Source: Marsupella aquatica (Eukaryota; Marchantiophyta). Taken from it: a stretch of DNA of 64,000 bases. The notes beneath the pieces were generated by a model. That model did not search any database. It saw only the letters and a list, made by a program, of their open reading frames with translations, and was not told where the DNA came from. Position 1 is the first letter of the stretch. The number at the start of each line of letters is the position of its first letter. Positions 46,966 through 59,055 of this stretch are shown here, piece after piece. A program made the translations under genes and the position numbers. The stretch lies in contig OZ316898.1 of NCBI GenBank assembly GCA_973895155.1, positions 20,212,001 to 20,276,000 of the forward strand, written 5' to 3'.

Positions 46966-49900
46966 TCATTTCCGTTGGCTTTTGGAGTAGAAACGGAGGA
47001 CAATGTAGAGGAGGAAACGGTAGACTAAGCCCCACAGTACTATGAATGCGAGATCCGCCGCAATTGTGAACTGAGTCATATCCAATGCCTGAACAACGCC
47101 ATCACCAAACAGATAGCAATCCGAAGCCTTACCGTTCGGGAGTGGGAGGGGAGTGAATGAAGTGGTGGTTCGCAGAGGACCTGGAGTGGGCAGAACTGGA
47201 ACTTTGGAGAAACATTTATCTTTTCTAAACTCATTCTGCAGAGCAGCCTCCAATGCGTATTTCATGGTGGACATATAGTGCAGCCATTGCCAGTAAATGG
47301 GAATTTCAGACCTCTTAACAAAGTACCCACAGGTGAGGAAAGACAACGCCGAGAGACTGATGACGACGGCATAGCCAGCAACAAAGTTCGGCACCAGGGC
47401 GCTGACGAGTATGGCAAATGAGTTGGCGGCCACCACGAGAGCGAAGAGGTCGAGAGTCAAGATCAGGAAACCTGTGAAACCTCCGTCAAGTTTAAGTGCC
47501 CACCAAGCAATGAGCACATAAGTGACGGCCTGCAAGGCATTGGCCGGGAGGTATACAAGCAGATTCGCCACAGTGTAAGAGGACGCTCGATACGCCTTGC
47601 TGCCCGTCTCTTTGATGAAGATATATCTCTCCTCGATGAATGTCGGGAGAGCATCGTTGCAAGAGAACAAGATGAGGGAAATCACGAAGACAAAGTAGGA
47701 GATCCGTTTGTTGATGCCTTCCAAATTCCGATGTGGGTTCATCAACAGAGTCGCTAGTAACATACTCAACACCGCAGCTTTCAAATTCCTGGAGATGAAC
47801 AATTCCGGAGAGCGAATCACATTCTTAGACGTCCTCTTCATGAGGATCATCACTTCCCTGAGCCATCCGTTCTCGTACCTCGATCCCTCCGCCGCCGCAC
47901 CACACAACTTCAATAATCCAGATGACTCAATTTCCGGCCTCTTCCTCTCATCCCTTGGGTTCCGAGAAGAAGGCGTCTCTAAATCTCGCACAACCTCCGA
48001 GAGGGTTTTTGTAGAGCGTAAGCTGGAAATGACGGAAAGAGGGGTGAGGCTGGCTACCATAGAAATCGATGTGCGCGGCGTGATTGCAGGGGTCAAATGA
48101 TGGGTTGGTGTGTGTCCTGGGGGAGTGGCACTCAAGAATGCCTTGCCGGTGTAGAAATCGTGGGCCAAGCTCAGCTCACGGGTTCGGCGAGTCCGCAGGT
48201 TGGTGAGAGAGTGATCAAATCCTCCGTCTTCAGCAGTGAAGTCTCTGCTCAATCTGGGAGTGCTCGGGGCCGATTTCCGAAGCGCTGATCGAGCAATGAC
48301 CAGATTTTTTGCGCCATCTCGCTGGAATTGCACGAGTGGGTCCAGGCCAGTGTCGGATTCGTCATATTCTTTGATCATTTCTATGAAATGCTCGACATCG
48401 TTCTCATTCTTTGGAACCTCGGAGCCAAATGCTGCTATGTATCCTGTCAGCTCGGCTGGTGCTCCCTGATACACGACCTTGCCCCTACACAGCCACATTC
48501 ACATTCCAGCAAAGCAAAGGTCAGTTCATATATTTTCTTGAAGGCATTTCTTGAAGGCACTAGTATATATTAAGCTGCAAGAGACATGATTCCCAAAGAG
48601 GACCCAATCAAGGGAATGCAAGCAAAGAGCCATAAGGCTAGAGCAAACAAGCAAGGAGCGCACCACAAAACTAACCAGTAGCAAAAGACCTAAAACCCTG
48701 CATATAGGCAAACCGAGTTTTGACCTAAACTGTGATATGTTGAGCACAAAATGATGCAAATTTATGAATCCAGAGATGACCAATTCCCCAAACTCAAAAG
48801 AACACAAGCCTAGAAAGCAGTAAAAATGAGAAGAAAAAAATTATCACTGCAAGTGTGCTGATCTTATGGTCAAAATCTAGTGTCGCAAGACCCAAGAGGC
48901 CAAAGGAAAGATAGACAAGACCCACTCTGCCCATCACCAGCTCAGGGTCTCACTATGTGGAGCCCCTCCATTGCATGCAATGCTTTGAAGGCTCAATGAC
49001 CCTGAAACTTAAGAAAATTAGACAGTTGTTGAGGGGAACATTTTTAACCTTATTAATTTGGATTATTCTTGGCATTGGTTTCTCAAAGGTGGGGATGTCA
49101 AAGGCCGGAAAGTTTCTAGACTTTGTCCTTCAATCATTTTGCTTAATATGTCATTTAGCCTGGTTAATGAGGCGGTCCAGGCACAAAGTTCTCCTTAAAT
49201 GATGCCAGCATCAGGTTAGGGCCATTACCTTAAGGGCCGGCTACATGCACAACAACTGTAAGGCTGTTGTACATGTAGCCTGCCCTTCAATTTGCAGCCC
49301 TAAACCAATCATGGTCTGGTAGCATATTAGTTCAGGAGAAGTTAGTGCCTGAACCGCCTCATCAACCGGGCTCAATGGCTTGTTATGCAGATGTCCGACA
49401 AACTGCGCACCCACCCAGCCTTTGACATGATCCCAATCTTTGAAACTCAAATAAAACACACACAGCAGCAGCCAGAGCACCATGGCTTCACCAGGTCTAT
49501 CTCTCAGTGTGTTTTCTCGATAGTATGGGGAGATTTATGGGCCTCAAAGGCTACATGCAAGATAGCTTTATGTGACACTCTCAATGGGTGGTGCAAGCTT
49601 TCTTTTATCAGTGTTCAAGTGTTGTAGCTATACTGCCACCAGGAGGGTCCTATTCCATGATTGCATGCCTTGTGCGAACTCCGATGTTTAATAACTCTCT
49701 AAAAGTAACAGGAACCTCAAAAAACCCACCAATCATTTATTTACATGTGACAAATAATGAACCATGTGATGACAAGTGGCACTTTATGAATTGTTACTCA
49801 CTGTCTGACTTCCTGACTTCCTGGTTGCTTCTAAATACTTCCCTAAAATGAATAAAACACCCCTTACTTTGTTTGCACAGATGTCAACATTTGTGGAAGT

Positions 49901-51890
49901 GACCCCCCAGGTTGCATGCCTGCCCTGACCCCACAACCCACCTCATATCCGTTGAAAAGGGAGAACCTCTGGAATTCAATAAAGCTTTGGGATCGCTCTT
50001 CAAACCATCCCAAATCCAGCTGGGCATACCCCATTGAATGGGGCTCCCATGGAGTGAAATAGAAACCTATCAATAGTTTTTATGTATCTCTACTAGTGGG
50101 TTAGAGTATTCTACACGGTCCAAACCACTTACCAGCCAATCAGCAGTCAACCATGAGAGTCTCCTGATGACGTGCATTTCTAATCTATTTTATTCAAATC
50201 AAGTTGCAAAACATGAACTGCGGTAGAATATCCAAGATGCGTGGATTGTGCAAAAACTCTGAAATGTAGTGAAGGCACGAAGAGTCCACGACAAGATCGA
50301 AATTAAAGTTACATTAGATAAATATATTATCAAGGGAGCTTAGGAAGTTCAGGAAGCCTAGGATTCTCATGCAAAGCTCTTGGAAGCACTTGCATGGAAT
50401 TTTCAAAGAAACAAAGTTCAAAATTGGTCACGAAGCTGTGTGGAATTGAGCTTTTTGGTTATCTGACGATGAGTTCATAACGTCATTGAGCACCTGATGA
50501 AGAGCGAAATGGAAGGGTCAAGATTTTGGTGGAAGGATAATTAGTCTCTCACCTGGCAAGGATGATGATACGGCCGAACATGATCTGGATACGGTAAGAC
50601 GGTTGATGGATGGTGAGCAAAATTGTGCTGCCGGCTCCGGCGATGTCGATGAGCTTCTCCATCACTATATACGCGCTGGTCGAGTCCAAACCTGAAGATC
50701 CTCAGTGGATCGAGGATAAATGAGAGGAACAACATCAACGTGAATGCGACGGATAACAAATTATTTCAAGACATTTCAACGTGAATTAAGAGTCCAAACC
50801 TGAGGTTGGTTCATCTAAGAAAAGCAACGACGGACGATGAATAATATCAACTCCTATCGAGACTCTCCGCTTTTCTCCTCCCGATATTCCTCGGTTTTTC
50901 TCGTCTCCAACGTAAGTTTGAGCACAATTCTGCGTGTAATTAACCAACAATCTCAGCAAATTCAACATACGTTCAATCCAACAAAAGTGATCGGTCATTC
51001 TGATGATCTGGACGGAAAGGACATTTAATTACGGCTCCATTCAAACCTTTCGATCTCAAACTGTTCTGACTCCAGTTCTTGAAGTCGAGGGTCTTCTGGA
51101 AAAGTCGTGGACACGATACGAATTGTATTGTAATGACCTTTCATTCAGTGGCAGACCGAGGGACAGATACAGCAAGGATGAAATACCAATTAAATAATTT
51201 TACAGGAGAGGAAAATTTTAAGAATGGTTCAAATTATCGATACTGGAGCAGTAATGGCTCAAATCGTACTAGTTGTGATTTCGAAGCTGTATGCTAGAGA
51301 AAGATTGACATGTAATTTACCTCAAGACCAAGCTGCGTGATTAGAGCCTGGACATGGTCAGCTTTCTCGGAGTGCGAAAGCTTCGTGGGGAGGCGCACCT
51401 CAGCAGCGAACATGAAGGTCTCAGTAACTGTTAGAAAGGGGAAGAGAAGGTCTTCCTGCATCACGTACGCGCTGTTGCGCTTGATATAGCTGCCGGTCAC
51501 CTGCTGCCCATCCAGCTGCACTGTCCCGCCGAGACTCCGTTGCTCAATGCGGCCGGCCAGAGCGTCCAGGAAGGTGGACTTGCCAGCACCGCTCGGTCCC
51601 ATGATTCCCGTCAATTGGCCTCTGATAGCCTTTCCCGAAATCCCTTGCAGAAGGTCGACGGGATAGGACTCCCATTTTCCGTCGATCTTCTCCTGCTTGA
51701 CGACAGTGTACGTGAGATCTTCGAACTCGAGGCCCAATTCAGCGGTAAACTTCGTCGGCTCTACACCTTGAACGGCTTCAGCATTCGGTACTCCAAAATC
51801 GAGTTCTCTGTCGCCGCTACGGGACGGCACCTTGTCGATGTCCTCCAGGACAGTTTTCAGCGTCTTCCTGTCATCCTCCTGATGATTCAT
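46966..51890 (-). CDS. ABCG half-transporter, STR-like
   Basis: Half-size ABC transporter, 785 residues, four exons: 51890-51321, 50929-50800, 50691-50553, 48484-46966; phases agree. The N-terminal nucleotide-binding domain has Walker [10 protein letters not shown] (98-106), signature ISGGEKRR (205-212), Walker B LLFLDE (225-230), D-loop GLDS (234-237) and switch His262 in TIHQPS. A polar linker (about 350-480) is followed by the ABC2 membrane domain (about 487-705) with several hydrophobic helices. Phrases such as [40 protein letters not shown] and [11 protein letters not shown] resemble the ABCG1/2/6/16/20 group, and best of all STR, the transporter of arbuscular mycorrhizal hosts, as I remember it. 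Export of lipid-type compounds across the plasma membrane is inferred. The ATG at 51890 is the first in frame after an upstream stop. Subfamily assignment is moderate; ABCG identity is firm. Confidence 0.92.
49232..49287. repeat. 23-bp hairpin in ABCG intron 3
   Basis: Left arm 49232-49254 pairs with 49265-49287 with two mismatches out of 23; the loop is 10 nt. Core of the arm: GGCTACATG...CAACA. It may be the centre of a small palindromic element or, if transcribed, a small-RNA precursor. Confidence 0.7.
49671..49915. repeat. Dispersed repeat shared with 28797-29060 (copy 2)
   Basis: Same phrases in the same order as the intergenic copy, ending 'catttgtggaagtgaccccc'. This end looks like the TIR of the MITE family, so both copies may be 3' parts of a longer related element. 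Confidence 0.6.
50682..50803 (-). repeat. 14-bp direct repeat exactly flanking ABCG intron 2
   Basis: GAGTCCAAACCTGA (plus strand) occurs at 50682-50695 and 50790-50803. The 108-base spacing equals the intron length. In gene sense each repeat contains TCAGGTTTGGACTC. The first copy supplies the donor (CAG|GTTTGG) and the second the acceptor (CAG|GTTTGG). Confidence 0.85.
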
Positions 51891-52965
51891 ATTTCGAAGT
51901 GCTCGATCGGATCCGAAGCGAAAAAAATGCTGCCAAGGTGCTTCGATCCTGAAGACCTTCCAAAAACGCCTTACGGTGTCATTCCTCAGACTGTCGAGTC
52001 TGAGATCAAATAGTTTGTGGCGACAACATCAGAGACTTAAATTAACAGGTACCTGTTAAAACAACTCACGGTACACAATCTGCGGCCGACGAACAGATGC
52101 CGTAATGTGGTCAAGAAGAATTTGCATGGAGCGGTGGGTGAAGTCCCATCACACATATTCTCCTAAAGACAAAGGGCGGACACTTGATCTGAACAACATG
52201 ACATTCCCAACGTGCGGCAGTCCGATGACAGAATTAACCCACGAGCTAGCTGCTTGCTTTGGAAAGTTCTCGAAAGGGGAATTGGTGTTCGTGATCTGTG
52301 AGGCAGCTACAACACCATAGCTGGATCAACTCGTGGCAATGACTGTTTTCTCTCATCTCTATTTCACGCTTCTCATAATTTTCTTCCTTTTTCCCTTGTT
52401 ATACCTGTCAGTGTTTGATAGAATCACCATCACTATTATCTTTCTCAAACCCACTTCATATACCGTCTTCTTCCCTTGTTTGAGTGGGTATCCTGTTTTG
52501 GAATCCTGTATCCCAAATTAGCTCTTTTTATTCTTCCCTAGTGCTTCCAAAGAGCCACTAGCCATGGTGTATTCTTAAAGAGCCACTAGCCATGTTTCAC
52601 CAATTTTAGTATTCTCCCAAGTCTCGTGGTAGAGAAGAGAAAGGAATGTGAGAGGTCTTTGGACACTTCTCCTGGCCAGTGGTGGCTTAAACAACAAATT
52701 AGAGATAAACATCAATTTCAATATAATTTAATAAATTATCTTGTTTGATTCCTTCTAATCATCTTTTAACCTAAAAATTCAGAATAGAGCTTCCCACTAT
52801 TTGAGGCCTTGATTTTCATATCAGGTGTTTATACTCGCTAGCATCCCAAATAGACCTTCTAGCTCAAAAGTCTATAATTACTAGCAACATGCCACACATG
52901 TGGTCACACTTTCAAATCTCATTGGGGATGATTTCATGGTGAAGGTAAAATAAACACAGTAAGGT
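51891..52965. other. ABCG upstream region and intergenic DNA
   Basis: The first 300 bases upstream of the ABCG start probably hold its promoter, but no core element can be named. Near 52545-52595 'aagagccactagccatg' is duplicated. No gene recognised. Confidence 0.4.
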
Positions 52966-53470
52966 CTACTGAGGATAAGTGCAGCATATATAAGTGCATT
53001 CGGTGGGTAACTGCAGGTCAGTCATGTAGTCCCATAATATTACAGCATTTTCTTTGTAAATGCACCAAAAAAAGGGCATCATTTTGTAAATGCACCAAAA
53101 AAAATGCAGGTTGACGTCACTAAACCACAAAATAATACAAAAGCACATTTCAGTGTGCACATCCATTAATCAATTACTGCAACACATACTCTAGAAGCAT
53201 TTATTGATACACATGGTAGTTTCATGCACTTACCCAGTTGAATCGTGCAGTATGAGGATTCCAGGTATGAGGAGTCTGATGTATATGACTTGACAGACCC
53301 TTGCAGCAGTGCATAACTGATTCCACGTGCACTAATTGGAAAGTGCAACATGCACATATGAAGAAGTGCATAAATGACACCCATGCACTTACGGCATAGT
53401 GCATAACATGGATAAGTGCAGGCTTGGGGTGTATTCCCGGGAGCATGCACTTAGACACGGTAAACAGTAT
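52966..53470. other. Region dense in GTGCA/TGCAC words
   Basis: About fifteen GTGCA or TGCAC words occur in some 480 bases, several within CATGCAC. Near 53052-53104 'tttgtaaatgcaccaaaaaa' is tandemly repeated. No protein recognised. Confidence 0.4.
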
Positions 53471-53693
53471 ACACCCCTAATAAAAAAGGACATTAAAGAT
53501 AAAATAAACCATGAGAAAATATAATTACACAAAAATTGAAAATAGCTCCTTATTATCAGTCTGGCCTCCCTCCTCCTCCCTCCTCAGTTATGTCCTCCTC
53601 CTCAAACATTTTTCTGATCCTGGGAGCTCTGGAACAAATCACAATTGTTGTCATTGTTGTTGCAATAATAGCAGCAATGATAGAACTGTCACT

Positions 53694-53965
53694 GACAAGC
53701 AAAGCAGGCCACTATGATAATGACAAAATCTTTTGCATAGAGATTAATATAAGCGTACAAAGCAAGAAACCACCTGGATGGTGTAAGATGAGATGATTTA
53801 AACTTTAGTGTTTAGATGTACATGTAGGCACGGACAAGCAAAGCAAGTCACAGTGATAAATAATGACAAAATCATTTCGGCAGAGATTCATACAAGCGCA
53901 CAAAGCAAGGAACCAGCTGGCTGAAGTAATATATTAAGATAATTTAAACTTTAGTATTCAGTTGG
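53694..53965. repeat. Tandem duplication, 139-bp period
   Basis: Copies start at 53694 and 53833 with GACAAGCAAAGCA. Both continue through 'aatgacaaaatc', 'agagatt', 'acaaagcaag' and 'aatttaaactttagt' (the last word with slight variation). Non-coding. Confidence 0.65.
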
Positions 53966-56279
53966 GCATGTAAAGATGGTGCGAAATTGGTGACATCTTA
54001 TAATTTAAGCAAGTCTTGGATGAACCTGGATGATCCTCTCCTCTTTTGAGGTACCGTGGAGGTGAGCCTATTGGAGTGGTTGGGGTGGGACATTCACCTA
54101 GGTATCATCATCTCCAGAAAATGGGGGTATCTAAGCATTGCTGATTCCATACAAGTTCACCCATGCAAGGATATCATAAATCTAGATAATGGTGCTAAGT
54201 ACCAACATTTTCTTAGTCCTTTTGGTGTCTACTTTTTCTCTTAGACAAGTAAGAATGTTGTAAAACATACAGTGAACATGTTTTCAAATCTTGTATATGT
54301 TTCTATCTTAATTAAAGTACTCATGGTCATTTCTTGCTGAATATAAGTGCATATGATATGATGTTTGTGTGTTTGCTTCCAGGCAAAAATTCATGAAGGC
54401 TCTTTCATCACGCGCATTTCATATTAATTTCTTGGTTTCATGGTCTAATATATTTGTACTATCATTCCATGGCATGCAATCAATGACTCTCCAGTCTCAG
54501 AGTGTACTGTCTTGTCTCAAACTCATGACATAGACAGTTAAAAGATTCTTCTTCTTGTGTCCTTCTGAATTGTCCTGGTTTGCACATGTATTAGTATTAT
54601 ACTTACTGGTGTTCGTCTATTTCTTCAGCATGGGTCCAACGTGTCATGCTCTCCGGTCTTCCTCGAGTTTCTCCATTGTTTCTCCTGCCTTAGTTTGGGG
54701 ATCCTGTCTCGAGGTTTGAAGGTTTCATTTTGTCAAGAATTACCCAATCTGCCTTTTAGGAAATTAATCTGGCACCACTGGCTGCATTTCACTTTACAAG
54801 ACCTTGGGGGCCATAACATGATTTCCAAAGATGCTTTGATCCCCGGGACACTATATTTGGTGTCTGAAATGGCCCTCCAGTGCTTTGGTGAAAAAACCTC
54901 ACAAGTGCCCCAAACTTTTCAACTTCTTGTAAAGTCACCTTCATTAATGCTTTGGCAGTGTTATGCACTTTGCCTCATTTTTGCAATACATCTCACCCTT
55001 CCAAGTCAAATGAAGCCTCCCCAAGAGCCTGCCCTAGAGAATCTCCAAAGTGATTTTTTTTTTGTTTTAAGTTGGAAAGCTCAGCCTTTATATTATAAAC
55101 TGGTTGGTGAAACCAAAACCAGGGAGGCGTGACCACCAGCCGAGGCTACTGTTTGATTTCGTGACCACCAGCCTAGGCAACTGTTTGATTTCTTGCTTGA
55201 ATTTGGGATGGAGTATGTTTGAACAGTATTCTCGATCATTACAAAGCATGGCGCTGACACAATCGGGGACAAAATATGTGTGTTTCTCTGTGTTTGTAGT
55301 GGAAGCCAAGAGTAATGTTATTTTTGCTCAATTTTCCATACGTAAATATAGGCAGATGTTGTGCCAGCTCACGAGAGCCCAACTCCAGAACTAAAGCTTT
55401 GCTACCCATAGTTTAATTCGTCCATTGATTCGAAGGAAACGTCAGCTGCCATGCTCAAAGGCACTTGAAAGATGAATTTATTTCAATGTTAACTATCCTT
55501 GGCGACATAGATGGGTGAACTCAATCTCCGAGGCATAGATTGACCCACTTCAATCTTTCGAGAATAACTCAAATCAATTCAATTCTGTTGACAGACATAA
55601 ATTATAGACGGGTTAGTGGAATCCAGATCGACACTTGGACAACATACGTAGAATGTCTTGTTTAGTTGCCTCCTCCTGAGGCACAGCTTCTGTCCTGGTG
55701 CCGGCCTCCCCGGTTGTTAGCTCTCCTACCTTTGGTCCTTTGGGATGGACCCTATTTTGGGCCCCCTAGCCTATTTGTATGCTGGCTATTTGAACGGAAT
55801 TCATTTGATGTTTTCGAGGCAAAAAAAAAACATACGTAGATTGTTTATACACGACATGCACATTCATGGATTCTTTACATAAGTCCAGATTCAGATCGTT
55901 AAGTGAAGCTCACAGTCTACTATATATCGAGTGTCTTTTGTATTTCAGAACAGTTCGGTCCGATTCCAGATGCAGAATTGTTTGACGGAGCTTTACCTTC
56001 AGTAGTTGAGTCTTTGACAAGAAACCTGTGACCGAATTCCGGTGAAGAATGGCGGCGAGTGAGTAGCTGGGTTCAGCTCATCACCATACTAGTAAGTATA
56101 CTGCCAAGGACAACACAGGACTTTCTAATTTGTGGATTGTACGTCACAACCTACAGAAATCACTTGCTTTTTATACAGCTAACAGCCGAGGACATAAACC
56201 GTTAGAATGTTTTGATTTGGGGGGGATTTTCAACCACTACCACACTTGCACTGCATGGATACGACTGGTGTAATGGTGG
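53966..56279. other. Intergenic, no recognised gene
   Basis: The longest frame (plus 54641-55132, 163 codons) has no domain I recognise and no matching exon context. 'cgaggctactgtttgattt' and 'cctaggcaactgtttgattt' near 55139-55190 are a small direct duplication. Nothing else supported. Confidence 0.35.
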
Positions 56280-57117
56280 AAACAACTGTCAGGCGAGACA
56301 GTGTTTCGAAACTCTGCTAAATATGTCCAGCGGCCAATTGAACCAAAAGTGAGTAGCATGAGTTGGCTGTCAATTGAAACAAAGACAACATATTCTTCTT
56401 CAGGCTTCCTGACCAACCTTTGCTTAACTTAGAGATGCATGGCAAGCGCCGTGATCTATGATATCAGTGTGCCATGACTTGTATGGCATCACTCTGAGAC
56501 GTATATGAGTTTTGAGGCACACGTACCTTATTATTCGACATTTATGAGGACATTGGAATTGTGGAAATGTGACTGGTCCGGACTCCAAAAAATCTGCAGT
56601 ATTTATGCAGCTTTCATGCTCTTGCACATCATGCAATGATTGGAATTGATTTCATGGGATTACCCTATGAGCGTTCAATTTTCTCGTAGAATCCTTAACT
56701 TTATTGTCGGTTCTAGAAGCTTATGAGCTCGCAACGAATGGCGAGTGAACAATTGTTGTCAGGTGGCAACAATTGTCAAGACAGTGGTCCGGAACTCTGC
56801 TAAAAATGTCCATCGTTCAATTAAACCGAAAGTAATTGGCAAAAGTTGTCAAGCCGCTCTTCTACAGGCTTCTGACGTTTACAGATGCGTGGCAAGGCCG
56901 TGATCTGTAAGCAGTGTTCCCATTCATGTCCGAATGACACGAGTTTTGAGGCACACGTTAGGTTTAGAATTTAGGTGGAATTCGCTGTGGAGAGACTGGT
57001 CAGGACTCCAAATCATCGTTACATTCATGCGGCTTTCGTGCACCTGCAAATCACGACTATGCTCCAATGACTTTGATTTGTTTTCGATTTGATTTGAATT
57101 CATTGGATTACCCTCCA
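56280..57117. repeat. Tandem duplication, about 470-bp period
   Basis: 56280-56665 and 56755-57117 align by eye: shared 'actctgctaaa', 'gatgc(a/g)tggcaag', 'gagttttgaggcacacgt', 'ggactccaaa' and 'ggattaccct'. Minus-strand frames through both copies show related peptides (an EHES/VHES core and a VCLKT ending), which follows from the DNA duplication and is not by itself evidence of a gene. Confidence 0.6.
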
Positions 57118-58590
57118 TAACAGCCTTCGCACAATTAGTCATGGAATTTGATGGACGTTCTATTTGTGTCTTGAGTGATAACGGCCGCCTGTGGAGAATC
57201 TGAGGTGTCAGGCATGAGGACATCCCACTTGAATTCTGCTCATTGCAACTTATTTTTAGGATTAAACTCACGGTCCACTTTCTCGCGCTGAACCGCAATC
57301 AATCGAACCCACAATCGAATTTGATGGCACGCAGCTCATCCGAACATCAAGGTCCAACAAACTACTTTCCATGGCGAAATATCGGGCACCGTTGAGCTAC
57401 AGCCAATGGAATTTGTGATGCGTATCACTACGCGTCCCCAAAGTTAGATAAAATGTCTAACCACTGATGTTTTTGTGACATGCTCAATTTGGAATACCTC
57501 AGACTTCGCAACACTGAAACGTTATTGACTCACACAGTAGTATGGCAATTGGGCAAAGCAACTAGAACTAGAGGATCGCGTTTCTCACTCCACCAACCAG
57601 AGGAATGTATATCAGTCCTCGCAGAATCATCTCCATGATCCACACGCAGGGCACACATCTAAAGGATTTGCGTTCGGTGAAATGCGCGCCGCGTGCTACG
57701 GGTTTGACGCTGCGATAGAGATAAGAAAGCACAAACTAACGCTCAGATTTTGCGTGTGGGCCCCAACCCATAAAGGGCCATGTAGGGATCACGTGAGCGA
57801 GGCCCGAAAGGAAAGGAACCGAAACGAAATGGAAGGAAACGAAAGAGGACGCAGATTGGAAGGGAGGTCTGCAGTGGAGGAGGGAACGGAGGGAAGACTG
57901 TGGAAGTACAATTCAGAGGGTGGACCGTGATTCATTATTGACGACAGAAAATAATGTCCCACAAACATCCTGGGCGGAGCTTTTCGCGTTCACAGGAGCA
58001 GAGACGGAGGGGCTGACCGACTTCATTATTTTGTCTGGTACAGTCATCTCGAAGGTGGACAGCGTAATCTCGTGGCTATGGTGTGGGACACCTGCAAGAT
58101 ATCAATGACAGACACACTCCAAGACACGTCTTAGGCGGCCAACTAAACTAGACCGCTTCAGCACTGCTGAGTGCTGACTAGTGACTCCTGTTTGGCAGCT
58201 TGGGAGATACTTTACATGCAACCACTTCCTTCCACCAGCAAACCCTGAATGGAGGTAATTAAAGTGAGACAACATGACCGCCATACTCTAATCCAATTTA
58301 GGCATTTAGCCCACCACTCGCTCAATTTGTGGGAAGACAACACAGGTCCTTCTCTCACAGTTTTTTACCTTTTTTTTTGGGGGGGGGGAGATTTTTGACT
58401 AATGATAGTGCCGTGGTGTCACCAGGTACAGGAGTGGGGGGTGACAGTGGGGGTAGTAACAGCCACTGTCCCCGAAGACAGGACATTGACTATTGATTTC
58501 TTTTGACTAATTATGGTACTGACATGGATTTATTGAGTTTGGCTTTCGGGACAATGGTGGTTTAATTAAGAATAGGGTTACTTACTCTAA
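57118..58590. other. Intergenic with GC-richer, purine-rich patch
   Basis: About 57660-57930 is GC-richer and purine-rich on the plus strand (pyrimidine-rich on minus), with CACGTG at about 57790. It has the look of a promoter or 5' leader for a minus-strand gene, but no convincing first exon follows at lower coordinates. Poly-T/poly-G runs lie near 58370-58390. Confidence 0.3.
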
Positions 58591-58806
58591 GCAAGCGCCG
58601 TGAGCCTTCTAGAAAATTTAAACCGTGACTATTGGGGCACAACTATGATTGGGGAGAAAACTGGAAGTGGACAAAATGGTACTCACCAAAATTATATTTA
58701 TGAGCAAAGCTATGATGTTCGGTCTAGTGCTCTAAACCACACAAAACCAAAACTCTTGGGTACTTTACTAAATAATGGTGTACGCAAGCCTGGAAGTATC
58801 TTTCAA

Positions 58807-59055
58807 TTACGCAGTCCCTCTTTGGAACATGGTTTCCCTGTCCCTGTCTCTCTCGAAAGAACCAACCAAAAAAAAATACAAGTTATGCAGTCCTTCTTTG
58901 AGAAGTTATGCAGTCCCTCTATGGGACATGGTTTCCCTGTCCCTTTCTCTCTGGAAAGAACCAGCAAACAAAAATACAAGTTATGCAGTCCCTCTTTGGG
59001 GCATGGTTTCCCTGTCCCTTTTTCTCTTGAAAGAACCAACCAAAACCAAAAATAG
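58807..59055 (+). repeat. 75-bp tandem repeats, open in frame
   Basis: Units at 58807-58882, a truncated one at 58883-58905, then 58906-58980 and 58981-59055, each beginning TTATGCAGTCC or TTACGCAGTCC. The two full last units are exactly 75 bp, so the plus frame 58600-59055 repeats a peptide containing HGFPVPFSLERT. The minus frame is open too. No family recognised; coding status doubtful. Confidence 0.6.

Larger units (their letters stand above)
48485..50552 (-). other. ABCG intron 3 with repeat insertions
   Basis: A 2068-nt intron, far longer than the other two (391 and 108 nt). It includes MITE-like text from about 48944 ('gggtctcactatgtgg'), a 23-bp hairpin at 49232-49287 and the dispersed repeat at 49671-49915. 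Transposon insertion explains most of the length. Confidence 0.6.

Noticed and set aside
54641-55132. 163-codon plus-strand frame as a protein gene
   Set aside because: Composition and lack of any motif look like chance; no neighbouring exons or start context support it.
58600-59055. Confident repeat-protein gene
   Set aside because: Both strands are equally open and the repeats look like a satellite; kept only as a repeat with a doubtful frame.
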